From positions 79,572 through 143,571 of the forward strand of contig NZ_JAIUJR010000009.1 in assembly GCF_020166335.1 (NCBI RefSeq): a stretch of 64,000 nucleotides of DNA, in the 5' to 3' direction. Below, in pieces: positions 54,670-62,186 of the stretch. Numbering within the stretch: the first letter of the stretch is position 1; every line of letters starts with the position of its first letter. The notes under the pieces were generated by a model. That model was not told where the DNA came from. It searched no databases and worked only from the letters and a program-made list of their open reading frames with translations. Made by a program: the position numbers and the translations under genes. The DNA comes from Winogradskyella alexanderae. Its GTDB lineage: Bacteria; Bacteroidota; Bacteroidia; Flavobacteriales; Flavobacteriaceae.

Positions 54670-54867
54670 TTAATACATAACTTCAACATTAATTGCATTC
54701 AATCCTTTTTTTCCTTCTTCAGTTCTAAATTGGACTTTGTCATCTTCTCTGATATTGTCGATTAAACCAGTTGAATGTACAAAGATGTCTTCTCCTGTTT
54801 CATTTGATTTGATAAACCCAAAACCTTTTGAGTTGTTAAAAAATTTTACTATGCCTTCTTGCATCAT
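54670..54867 (-). CDS. CspA-family cold-shock protein
   Basis: A 65-residue cold-shock domain protein. RNP1 (KGFGFIKS) and RNP2 (EDIFVHST) are intact, with GIVKFFNNS before them and the C-terminal GKKGLNAINVEV strand. It is a single-stranded RNA/DNA chaperone of the cytoplasm. Two adjacent Met codons make the start ambiguous by one residue. A long leader (about 210 bases) to a TATGTTTG box suggests cold-regulated mRNA structure, as in other cspA genes. Confidence 0.93.
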   Translation of the reverse strand: MMQEGIVKFFNNSKGFGFIKSNETGEDIFVHSTGLIDNIREDDKVQFRTEEGKKGLNAINVEVMY

Positions 54868-55320
54868 ACTTAATTTTAAGTTATTAATAAATTATGTTCA
54901 ATTAGATTGATTAAGTAGCGTGACGTTTGGATTTATCAAAAAACCTCAACGATCTGGACGCTGTTAACTCTTAAAAAATAAAGTGATGATGAAATAAAAA
55001 AGGAAAGAAGAGTAAACTCTTATACTAATTACTAAATAATACCTTAAAATTAAAAGGTGTTCTATCTTGAACGGGACAAACATACGTCTTTTATTCTTAG
55101 TAATCGACTTATTTTACAAAATAATTAGATTAAAGACTTTAATGTGTTGATTTCAAAACTAAGTGCAACGGGTCAGTATGCACTTAGGAAAGCATCATTA
55201 AGCTGATAGTTTTCTTGTACAGAAACACTATTAAAAGTTATTACAAACCACATAGTAAATTGTTTTTCTCAATCACCTTTTATTTTCAATTTCTTTATTA
55301 TTTTGGTTTGGTTACAAGAC
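54868..55320. other. Long gene-free stretch: cspA leader and array boundary
   Basis: About 450 bases without a supportable gene. The left part is the cspA 5' leader, with a short inverted repeat at 55008-55021. The right part leads into the first attC-like repeat. A short forward frame at 55215-55421 has no credible coding features. Confidence 0.6.
55077..55084 (-). promoter_or_regulatory. Candidate -7 box of cspA promoter
   Basis: TATGTTTG on the minus strand matches the Bacteroidota -7 consensus TAnnTTTG, about 210 bases upstream of the cold-shock gene. A -33 TTTG at the usual spacing was not found, so this is tentative. Confidence 0.4.
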
Positions 55321-55444
55321 ACAGCGTAAGTAGTGGTCGAGGTGACCCTTTTGTGATGCGAGTATCATGCCACCGACACGTGCGAAGTGAGAAAATGCGC
55401 AAGCAATTTCAGCCATTATGAACTATAAAAGATATTGGCAATAG
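55321..55444 (-). repeat. attC-like repeat 1
   Basis: It follows the stop of the gene at 55445. The minus strand reads CTATTGCCAATA, then TTTTATAGTTCATAATGGC, a divergent form of the array core. A GGTC/GACC inverted repeat (55335-55347) lies inside. The left limit is uncertain. Confidence 0.5.
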
Positions 55445-56548
55445 TTATTTATCTAAAGAGCTATCCCAAGTAGTTTTTGATAATCTTGCGTTGCCATTTT
55501 CATCAAGTAACCCTGAGTCTCTCCATAATTGACCAATGTCTTTTAGCTCAACCGGAAATGTTTCCCAAAGCGCATCATAATCCCTGTGCGCCCACCATAT
55601 TACAAATTCATAATCCTGTTCTTGGGCATTTTCTAATAAGGCTTCTAAATAAAGATTTTGCTCAGTTTCGTTTCCATCAATAGATATATTTAGATTTGGC
55701 ACTATTAAATTTTCTGCGATATGACTCGTCTCAACAAAAGCAATAGGTCTGTTAATATTGTTATGTAAAAAATCAAAAGCCTGCTGAAATTCGTCTTTTG
55801 ATTTTAGGTTTTTAAAAAAAGGATAAAAGCTAATGGCTACAAAATCCATTTGATTCATGTAGTTAGTCATATAGTTTGTATATTCAGTTTGATGAGAATC
55901 ATCAGGTTCATACAAGTTATGTAGCGTTATGGATTCTGAAATCGGTAAGTTTGGATATACTTGCTTAATCCTTGATTTCACATTCTGAATTAGTAGTTTG
56001 TAAGAAGCCCATTTAGCTTCGTCTCTTATTCGTAATTCATTAACCTCGATGGCAATAACTAAATAATCTGGAATTAATTGACTTACTAAATAGTTAATAT
56101 GTTTAAAGTAAGCATCTTCAATATCAACATCATTTAGATTTAAATATTGGGGAATTGTGCCATCGTAGTCTTCGGCAAGATCGTCTCTATTTGAATTTAA
56201 TAAGCTAACGGAAAGTACTAATTGCTTGTCATTTATTTTTCTGTTAACTCTACCGCCAATTTCATTTGTAAATTCTGTAGGTAAGTTTAAATCATTTATC
56301 CAGGCGTTCCAGGGGATTTTGTTATCAATATGTTCGTTATATATATCAGCATTATTTTCGATAAATAAATAGGTGTCATTGATATCCTGAATGTTAGGTC
56401 CAAAACTCCAAGAAGTAAATCCCATCTTAAAATTTCTACTTACAGAAGATTCAACAACCGTATTAGTTTTACTACAACTTGATAAAGACATAAGAATACC
56501 AACTAGAAGTATGTTAAAATTAGATAGCATATTTGTGTTAAATCTCAT
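55445..56548 (-). CDS. TIM-barrel glycosidase-like lipoprotein (cassette gene)
   Basis: A 367-residue lipoprotein from ATG 56548; the longer frame would run into repeat 2. The signal ends SLSSCSKTN with Cys as lipid site. The mature part starts MGFTSWSFG and has a TIM-barrel look: an AIEVNEL segment (possible acid/base Glu), a SFYPFF strand, AFVETSH (possible nucleophile Glu) and FVIWWAHRDYD near the C-terminus. This order resembles clan A glycoside hydrolases such as GH53-like enzymes, but I cannot assign a family. It is followed by repeat 1 and preceded by repeat 2. Confidence 0.65.
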   Translation of the reverse strand: MRFNTNMLSNFNILLVGILMSLSSCSKTNTVVESSVSRNFKMGFTSWSFGPNIQDINDTYLFIENNADIYNEHIDNKIPWNAWINDLNLPTEFTNEIGGRVNRKINDKQLVLSVSLLNSNRDDLAEDYDGTIPQYLNLNDVDIEDAYFKHINYLVSQLIPDYLVIAIEVNELRIRDEAKWASYKLLIQNVKSRIKQVYPNLPISESITLHNLYEPDDSHQTEYTNYMTNYMNQMDFVAISFYPFFKNLKSKDEFQQAFDFLHNNINRPIAFVETSHIAENLIVPNLNISIDGNETEQNLYLEALLENAQEQDYEFVIWWAHRDYDALWETFPVELKDIGQLWRDSGLLDENGNARLSKTTWDSSLDK

Positions 56549-56552
56549 TATA

Positions 56553-56677
56553 GCCAACGGTTGGTTTATGGTTTCGTTACTTGGTACTAATTTAGGTAAA
56601 AGAAACAAACCATAGTTCAGCAGCGAGGAAATTCCGAGTAGGAATTCAGCTGCAATGAGCTATACACGGCGTTGTGC
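56553..56677 (-). repeat. attC-like repeat 2
   Basis: A 125-bp imperfect inverted repeat. The minus strand begins GCACAACGCCGTGTATAGC, 6 bases after the stop of the gene at 56683, and ends CCGTTGGC (56560-56553). Its first 40 bases are almost identical to those of repeat 5. Confidence 0.7.
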
Positions 56678-56682
56678 TTTCG

Positions 56683-57414
56683 TTATTTATTCTCTAAAGT
56701 ATTTTTGAGCTCTACTGTTTCTTTGCTTAGATTGGTTAATGCATTTATTTGATATCCATACAATTCTAAAAATGAAATGATATAATTATTTCGCTTTCTA
56801 AACTGTGAAGAATTTAAGTCATATGCCCAATTCTTAACTTCCATATGTTCTTTGTTAGAATAACCATTTGTGAATATTATATCGATATCTCTTTCAAAAT
56901 CATCAAACTTTGTAGTTAAGAAATCAATAGTCTTTGATTGTAGAAAAACAAATTGGTCCTCATACTTTTTATATTTTAAAAGGGCATTTTTTTTATCTAA
57001 TGGGAATAATTTTATATTTCCTGTGGTCATTAAATCCTCTAGTGAATATGTGTTAGTATTGAATAGAGCGATTTGTAATTGAGCACTATCCGCTTTTTCC
57101 TTTAAAATTATTGGGTTTAAATTTTCCGAATTGTAATAATCTATATAAGTTTCTATACTTCTTTTCCTTGTTCTGTTAATACTGTCCAATTCTTTTAAAT
57201 GGACTAGATTATCTCTTAACTCAAAAATTATGTTTTCTTGGTATAAGTTTAAAAGCGTATTTGCTTTTCTATTTTCATTCCAAGTATTGATCTGTAGTGC
57301 AATCAAAATTCCAATAACCACAAGAACGATTTCTCCAATAGCATATTTAAAGTACTTTCCGGTTTTGCCTTCGGAAAGCAGGCGTTGTCTTATATGTCTA
57401 AAGAACTTAATCAT
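56683..57414 (-). CDS. DUF6090-family membrane protein (paralogue 1)
   Basis: A 243-residue protein with the family N-terminus MIKFFRHIRQRLLSEGKTGKYFKYAIGEI and a membrane helix at residues 27-45 (VLVVIGILIALQINTW). A helical, mostly soluble part of about 195 residues follows. The N-terminal 50 residues are nearly identical to those of three other array genes, while the remainder diverges. A 38-codon reading frame overlaps its start by 8 bases (ATGATTAA). Function of DUF6090 proteins is unknown. Confidence 0.82.
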   Translation of the reverse strand: MIKFFRHIRQRLLSEGKTGKYFKYAIGEIVLVVIGILIALQINTWNENRKANTLLNLYQENIIFELRDNLVHLKELDSINRTRKRSIETYIDYYNSENLNPIILKEKADSAQLQIALFNTNTYSLEDLMTTGNIKLFPLDKKNALLKYKKYEDQFVFLQSKTIDFLTTKFDDFERDIDIIFTNGYSNKEHMEVKNWAYDLNSSQFRKRNNYIISFLELYGYQINALTNLSKETVELKNTLENK

Positions 57415-57523
57415 TGTTCAGGTTTCCATTTTTTCCGCAAGTGGCTATCTCAACCAAATGCCCAAAGGACATTTGATTTTGCTTTGCAAAATTGAGTTTC
57501 GATAATCTAAAGAATTTTATCAT
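57407..57523 (-). CDS. 38-codon leader-like frame overlapping DUF6090 paralogue 1
   Basis: ATG at 57523 opens a 38-codon frame (MIKFFRLSKLNFAKQ...CGKNGN...). Its TAA lies within the ATGATTAA start of the DUF6090 gene. A frame of the same length and similar sequence precedes the DUF6090 gene at 61112. Both start with MIKFFR, as the large proteins do. It is either a translated coupling leader or a remnant of a duplicated gene start; no biochemical role is implied. Confidence 0.45.
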   Translation of the reverse strand: MIKFFRLSKLNFAKQNQMSFGHLVEIATCGKNGNLNND

Positions 57524-57552
57524 TGGTTAGTGGTTGTGATTTCGTTATGGAT

Positions 57553-58602
57553 TTAATCCTCCAGTTGGACAAACTTATAGGTTTTCTTTGTCATATCAAG
57601 AATTACATGGTATGCTCCAGATTTTACTTTTATGTTGTCTCCGTAAGAAATAATATTGCCTAATGGGAACTCGCTTCCTCCCCAATTAAATTTCCAATTT
57701 TCACCTTCTCGAAATTTGACAAATCCATTTTCTAGTATGACATCTCCTTCCCAAATTGCCTCTAAATCATTTGTTAATGTCAAGCGAACGTTGTTATCCC
57801 AATTCTTATATTTTGTTGCATCTCCTACCAAACCAATATCATAATAAAGCAATTTTACAGATGGATAATATTCACGAATTAAAGCTTTGTTTGTTTTTGC
57901 TAAGTTCAGCAAATCATTCTCAAAGATTAAATGTTGGGATTTTCTGCTACGTGCTGATTTCAAAGCATTCAGGAATAATGGGTCTTCGAGTAATTTTAAA
58001 GTTTTATCAATTTCGCTCTTGCTAAAAAAAGTAGTATCAATATTTTCGTATTCATTAAGTACAGAGTATCCAAAAGTGATGCTAGGCGTCGGTAATTTCA
58101 ATTTCACTAAACTCGGCGTAACAAACGCTGTTATTTTATTAGAACTTTCATTAATTGCATTACCATAAGAAGCTAAGCTTTTATTTAGGTTGGCCTCTTT
58201 TAAATTTTCGGGATTAAAATCCAGGTAATTAAGCTGATAAGAAATTTCAGATTCAATACTCGAAGGACTTCTGTCTATATAAAAAAATAGATGTGGAATG
58301 AGTTTAGGATTTATACTTTCTGGATTCTGGATAAGACTATCTATAATTTCGATTTGCTTATTTACGCCATAAGCCCTAAGAATCAGCTTTTCAATATCTT
58401 GATCAATGACAGTATAAATTTGTTGCAGGACCGCTTCATATCGCGTTTTTCTTTTCTTGGTATCATTCCAGTTGTTTACTTGTAAAGCAATCAAAATTCC
58501 GATAACTACAAGTACAATTTCTCCTATTGCATAAAGCACATACTTGCTGAATTTATTTTCAGTGAGTAGACGCTGACGTATTTTTCTAAAGAACTTAATC
58601 AT
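57553..58602 (-). CDS. DUF6090-family membrane protein with SusE/F-like C-terminal beta domain (paralogue 2)
   Basis: A 349-residue protein from ATG 58602 (MIKFFRKIRQRLLTENKFSKY). An in-frame start ten codons upstream overlaps the previous gene and is less likely. The family membrane helix is at about residues 27-44, then a helical region to about 240. The last 90 residues (IWEGDVILENGFVKFREGENWKFNWGGSEF...GAYHVILDMTKKTYKFVQL) resemble the beta-sandwich repeats of SusE/SusF starch-binding proteins. The combination of membrane anchor and glycan-binding-like domain is unusual. Confidence 0.75.
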   Translation of the reverse strand: MIKFFRKIRQRLLTENKFSKYVLYAIGEIVLVVIGILIALQVNNWNDTKKRKTRYEAVLQQIYTVIDQDIEKLILRAYGVNKQIEIIDSLIQNPESINPKLIPHLFFYIDRSPSSIESEISYQLNYLDFNPENLKEANLNKSLASYGNAINESSNKITAFVTPSLVKLKLPTPSITFGYSVLNEYENIDTTFFSKSEIDKTLKLLEDPLFLNALKSARSRKSQHLIFENDLLNLAKTNKALIREYYPSVKLLYYDIGLVGDATKYKNWDNNVRLTLTNDLEAIWEGDVILENGFVKFREGENWKFNWGGSEFPLGNIISYGDNIKVKSGAYHVILDMTKKTYKFVQLED

Positions 58603-58624
58603 ACGAGTGGTTGCACTTTCGTTA

Positions 58625-59404
58625 TTATTCAATTTCTGAGTTCAAAACTTCAAGAATAAAATCTATTCTATTCATTAAAGTTTCAGATTCTTCATTATTA
58701 AACATATTAAGGTTTAGTGACCAAGCCACGATACCTTCTAATTTTGGGTCAGCTAATAACTCATCTTTTGTTTTTGTGATAAGCCTTGATACTCCAGGTA
58801 TTGGATTATTAATTTGTTTTTTCTCTAATAAATTAGAAGGCCCTTGGTTCCAAAAAGCATATGCCATATCGCGCTGCAGACCTGCTTCATTTAAATAAGA
58901 AGAAATATTATGCTCAAAATACCTCAAGTACATCTGTTCGACTTCTTTAAGCTGAATAACATCGGTACTCCAATTAACCAGTAATTGCTTTAACTCTTCA
59001 TTTTTTAAAATTTCAACATTACCAGAACTGACCAAGTCATTTTGAATAGGGTCATAAGTTGATGGAAGAAGACTGGCGATATTGTTTAAAATGTCATTAC
59101 GCATACCATTTTTTGGTTCATTAAAATTATTTAATAGTAGCTCACAATTTTTAATAACATTATTTCTAAAATCTATTTTGTCCTGAAGTTGATCTCTATT
59201 AGATATAAATTCCTTTTGAAGCCTTTTTAATATAGCTTGTTCTTTTATATTTTCTTTACGTTGTTCATTCCAATTATTTATCTGCAATGCAATCAAAATT
59301 CCGATAACAACGAGTACAATCTCTCCAATGGCATATTTGAAGTATTTACCTGTTTTATTTTCTATAAGCAGATTTTGGCGAATTTTCCGAAAGAATTTTA
59401 TCAT
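58625..59404 (-). CDS. DUF6090-family membrane protein (paralogue 3)
   Basis: A 259-residue protein with the family N-terminus MIKFFRKIRQNLLIENKTGKYFKYAIGEI, a membrane helix at about 28-45 and a helical remainder without recognised motifs. It is followed directly by paralogue 2 with a 22-base gap; the usual attC-like repeat is missing between them and only a short TAACGAAA-type trace is left. This suggests the three tandem DUF6090 genes were joined by recombination between their near-identical starts. Confidence 0.82.
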   Translation of the reverse strand: MIKFFRKIRQNLLIENKTGKYFKYAIGEIVLVVIGILIALQINNWNEQRKENIKEQAILKRLQKEFISNRDQLQDKIDFRNNVIKNCELLLNNFNEPKNGMRNDILNNIASLLPSTYDPIQNDLVSSGNVEILKNEELKQLLVNWSTDVIQLKEVEQMYLRYFEHNISSYLNEAGLQRDMAYAFWNQGPSNLLEKKQINNPIPGVSRLITKTKDELLADPKLEGIVAWSLNLNMFNNEESETLMNRIDFILEVLNSEIE

Positions 59405-59428
59405 TGATTAGTGGTTAGTCATAATGGT

Positions 59429-59574
59429 GCACAACGGTTTTGGCTATGGTTTGCTTTGCCAGTTCAAGACTTGCAGTATCTCGTGCCGTAAACCAAAGTT
59501 AGCAAATATGCAGGAATTTACGAGAGGAAATTACACCGCAATCAACTATACCCACTATTGTACATTCGTTCGCT
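59429..59574 (-). repeat. attC-like repeat 4
   Basis: On the minus strand, GTACAATAGTGGGTATAG (from 59563) pairs imperfectly with CATAGCCAAAACCGTTGTGC (ending 59429). The inner part shares a TTTGCTAACTTTGGTTTACGGC-like tract with repeat 5. It separates the RidA-like gene from paralogue 3. Confidence 0.7.
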
Positions 59575-60093
59575 TTATTCCGATTTATGAACTTCAAGTT
59601 CGATTTCAACCATAAATTCAGGAAGTGCCAAACCCTTTACTTCAAGCCAAGTCCCAGTTGGAAATCCGTTTTTATAAATTTCAGCTCGATATGCTGATTT
59701 TTCTAGCATTTGTGCCATATTAGTTGTGAAAATATCTTCTTTTACCACATGGTCAAAAGTGCAACCAAAATGTTTTAATATTTTCTCCAAATCGGCATAA
59801 CAGTTTTTCATCTGCTGTTCTATATCGCCAACAGCAGTTGGATTTCCTTCATCGTCCATACTTACTGCTCCAGAAATTTTTATGCTATTTCCAATTTTCA
59901 CAGCGTGTGAATATCCGTATGCTTTTTCCACTTCTGGCCTAAGGAGGAAATATTCTGGTTTTTCGGATTCAACTATTATTTCTTTTTCAACTTCTTTCGT
60001 TTCTTCCTTTTGCTTTTGTTCACAACTTTGTAACGTAAAAGCCAATACAAAAAGTGCAGTGAGAAAAGTCAGTCGGTTGGTTGTTTTTTTCAT
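59575..60093 (-). CDS. Exported RidA-family lipoprotein (cassette gene)
   Basis: A 172-residue protein. The signal peptide ends TLQSCEQK with Cys as lipid site, a charged Lys/Glu linker (about 30-45) follows, then a RidA/YjgF fold: AYGYSHAVKIGNSIKISGAVSMD, VGDIEQQMKNCYADLEKIL, TWLEVKGLALPEFMVEIELEV. The conserved Arg of the PARE motif seen in the cytoplasmic RidA (11510) is not present (GTWLEVKG instead), so deaminase activity is doubtful. Location outside the cytoplasm is atypical for RidA. Confidence 0.8.
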   Translation of the reverse strand: MKKTTNRLTFLTALFVLAFTLQSCEQKQKEETKEVEKEIIVESEKPEYFLLRPEVEKAYGYSHAVKIGNSIKISGAVSMDDEGNPTAVGDIEQQMKNCYADLEKILKHFGCTFDHVVKEDIFTTNMAQMLEKSAYRAEIYKNGFPTGTWLEVKGLALPEFMVEIELEVHKSE

Positions 60094-60178
60094 AATTCTG
60101 ATTATTTAATGATTGTTTAGTCGGTTTTCGATTTTTCCATTATTAAATTGATTTGCGTTTTTCATAAGACCCACAGCG

Positions 60179-60386
60179 CGTTCGTATATAAATTGTTTCG
60201 GTTAAGCCTTGTAAGAGATGGTTGGGGATTTTGCCAAGACAGCATCAGGAATGCAAAAAGTGCTTTGGAAAAGGATCAAGGCTGATTTTGGTCTTTTTCA
60301 CCTAAGTTAAAGATATTAATTTGTCGCTAATAATTGTAGTCTTAACCAACGTATTAGCAATTAATTATAGCCATTGTAAGGTAACG
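60179..60386 (-). repeat. attC-like repeat 7 (long form)
   Basis: The arm CGTTACCTTACAATGGCTATAATTAATTG (minus strand, from 60386) pairs partly with CGTTCGTATATAAATTG at 60179-60195. It fills most of a 303-base gene-free stretch (60094-60396) and has the same core as the others but a longer interior. Confidence 0.5.
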
Positions 60387-60396
60387 TATTTATTTC

Positions 60397-60936
60397 TTAT
60401 TCAACAAATGCTTGCACATTTACCATATCAAAAAGGTTAAACATTTTAAGTTTAAAATAATACGAGTTTAAATCATCTTTGGATAAGGATTCCACCATGG
60501 TCTGATACATCAATTCTGGGTTTTCCTTTATTTCCTGTGATTTAGTTTTTCCGAACACCTTATGCCATTTGGAATCCTGTTGTTGCGCTAATTCGGTCAT
60601 ATCAACCTCACATTTAAAAATAGCCATTTTGGTTTCATTATCCACTTTAAATAATGGGTCAAACTCCATAAAACGCCGAGACTGAATGCGGAAGTTCTTG
60701 TTGGATGCTATTTTTTGATATACCTCCAAGTAGCTTTTACCAGAATTGTCTTTTAAAATTCCATCTTTGACTAATAACTTTTCATAATCGTTAATTATAG
60801 TTTTTATCTCAACACCTTCTTTTTGATATTTTGAGTCATAACATTCTAAAAATATGTCATTAAGCTGAACAGATTTCTCATTACACGATATGCTTAACAT
60901 TAGCAATGCCATAATGTATAAGAATTTAATTTTCAT
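60397..60936 (-). CDS. Hypothetical lipoprotein (cassette gene)
   Basis: A 179-residue protein with a lipoprotein signal (MKIKFLYIMALLMLSISCNEKS, Cys18). The mature part is largely helical and Lys/Glu rich, with a MAIFKCEVDMTELAQQQDSKW stretch. I do not recognise the family. It is a single-gene cassette flanked by repeat 7 downstream and repeat 5 upstream, typical of array cargo. Confidence 0.7.
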   Translation of the reverse strand: MKIKFLYIMALLMLSISCNEKSVQLNDIFLECYDSKYQKEGVEIKTIINDYEKLLVKDGILKDNSGKSYLEVYQKIASNKNFRIQSRRFMEFDPLFKVDNETKMAIFKCEVDMTELAQQQDSKWHKVFGKTKSQEIKENPELMYQTMVESLSKDDLNSYYFKLKMFNLFDMVNVQAFVE

Positions 60937-60956
60937 AAAGATTTTTTATATGTTAC

Positions 60957-61083
60957 CATTGGTTTTGGATTTGATTTCGTTGCGGAAAATAAGCTATGAT
61001 TTTACGCCGTAAACGAAAGATAGCAAATTGCAATGAATTCTGATTAGGAATTCGGCCGCAATGAGCTATACACGTTGTTGTGC
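60957..61083 (-). repeat. attC-like repeat 5
   Basis: The minus strand begins GCACAACAACGTGTATAGCTC (from 61083) and has an internal GAATTC / GAATTC hairpin (61036-61054). It shares a GTTTACGGCG-type tract with repeat 4 and its opening with repeat 2. The right-hand arm is degraded. Confidence 0.65.
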
Positions 61084-61111
61084 TTTCGTTATTTCTTTTT
61101 TGTTAAATCAT

Positions 61112-61918
61112 TTAGATTTTTTCTCGGTCTGAAACTACAGTTAAAGAATCAATTGCCGAAATATTTTCATCAATTCTACCATAGACTGGTAAAAGGGCTT
61201 TAGTATGATATATCAACTCTGTAAGTAAATTAATAAAGACACTATCTCTTAATAAACTTAAATCTGTTTTTGTACGTTTCATTATTTCTATTTTGGAATA
61301 GGGCTCACCTATTATTTTGTCATAAACGGTAGTGTCTTTTTCAAATCCGTATACCATTATTGATAGGCGGTCTGTGTGCGCATTTAAATAAGGATTTAGA
61401 TGATTATCCACAAAACTGTTTTGTAAATCTTCATATGAGGCAAGTATTTCCAGATTTGCTTTTAAAGAGGTTAGCTCACTTCTTAGTTCTTTAGATTTTA
61501 ATAGGTTTAACTGTCCTGACCCTATCATCTCGTCGTAAATAGACGTTTTATTAGAATTACCGACTAAAAATCTTTTTGATAAGACATGCAAACAATAATC
61601 TAGCTCATCTTGGTTGTATGTGTTTGTCTGGTTTGTGTTTATTTTAATCAACTGGGTTGCGGCATTTATTACATCATTATATCTAGTATAACCAGTTTCA
61701 TATTGAAACCTATTGTACTTCATTTTGATTTGTATAGCCTCTAAAAGTTGCGCTTCCTCTTTAGAATTTAGCCTGTTTTGGTTCCAATTATTAATCTGAA
61801 GCGCAATCAAAATTCCAATAACCACAAGCACAATTTCTCCAATTGCATAAAGCAGATACTTGCTGAATTTATTTTCAGAGAGTAGGCGTTTACGGATATG
61901 TCTAAAGAACTTAATCAT
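61112..61918 (-). CDS. DUF6090-family membrane protein (paralogue 4)
   Basis: A 268-residue protein with the family N-terminus MIKFFRHIRKRLLSENKFSKYLLYAIGEI, a membrane helix at about 28-44 and a helical soluble remainder (SLLRDSVFINLLTELIYHTKALLPVY). Its start overlaps the end of a 38-codon frame (61911-62027) by 8 bases. It is separated from the other three paralogues by two unrelated cassette genes, so it is an independent insertion or a dispersed copy. Confidence 0.82.
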   Translation of the reverse strand: MIKFFRHIRKRLLSENKFSKYLLYAIGEIVLVVIGILIALQINNWNQNRLNSKEEAQLLEAIQIKMKYNRFQYETGYTRYNDVINAATQLIKINTNQTNTYNQDELDYCLHVLSKRFLVGNSNKTSIYDEMIGSGQLNLLKSKELRSELTSLKANLEILASYEDLQNSFVDNHLNPYLNAHTDRLSIMVYGFEKDTTVYDKIIGEPYSKIEIMKRTKTDLSLLRDSVFINLLTELIYHTKALLPVYGRIDENISAIDSLTVVSDREKI

Positions 61919-62027
61919 ATTTAAAGTTCCTATTTTTTCCGCAAGCGGCTATCTCCACCAAAGGTCTACCAAACTTTTGATTTTGCTTTGCAAAATTTTG
62001 TTTCGATAATCTAAAGAATTTTATCAT
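61911..62027 (-). CDS. 38-codon leader-like frame overlapping DUF6090 paralogue 4
   Basis: ATG at 62027 opens MIKFFRLSKQNFAKQ...CGKNRN..., 38 codons without gaps relative to the copy at 57407. The TAA lies inside the next gene's ATGATTAA. Identities include NFAKQNQ, LVEIA and CGKN. It is the second of a pair; coding status is unproven. Confidence 0.45.
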   Translation of the reverse strand: MIKFFRLSKQNFAKQNQKFGRPLVEIAACGKNRNFKYD

Positions 62028-62051
62028 TGGTTATTGGTTTGTCATAATGAA

Positions 62052-62186
62052 GCATAACGGTCTCTGCTAGGAGTAGTTGCGTGGTTTAGCACTTAAATTT
62101 GCAAGTACACACCAAACTGAAAATCCGCGAGGATTTTCAGAAGTAGGCGAGAACAAGCAATTACTTATAGGCATTGTTGGCAATAG
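62052..62186 (-). repeat. attC-like repeat 6
   Basis: The minus strand starts CTATTGCCAACAATGCCTATAAGTAATTGC directly after the stop of the gene at 62187. It ends GCAACTACTCCTAGCAGAGACCGTTATGC-like at 62052, pairing imperfectly. A perfect 10-bp hairpin with a GCGA loop (62117-62140) lies in its centre. Confidence 0.7.

Noticed and set aside
55215..55421. Forward reading frame of 68 codons in the cspA/array gap
   Set aside because: It runs through attC-like repeat 1, has no family features and is antisense in character to the array.
59429..62186. Calling the repeats true attC sites of a classical integron
   Set aside because: The terminal triplets resemble GTTGTGC or GTTATGC rather than the strict GTTRRRY core, and no integrase or attI is in the window, so only 'attC-like' is claimed.
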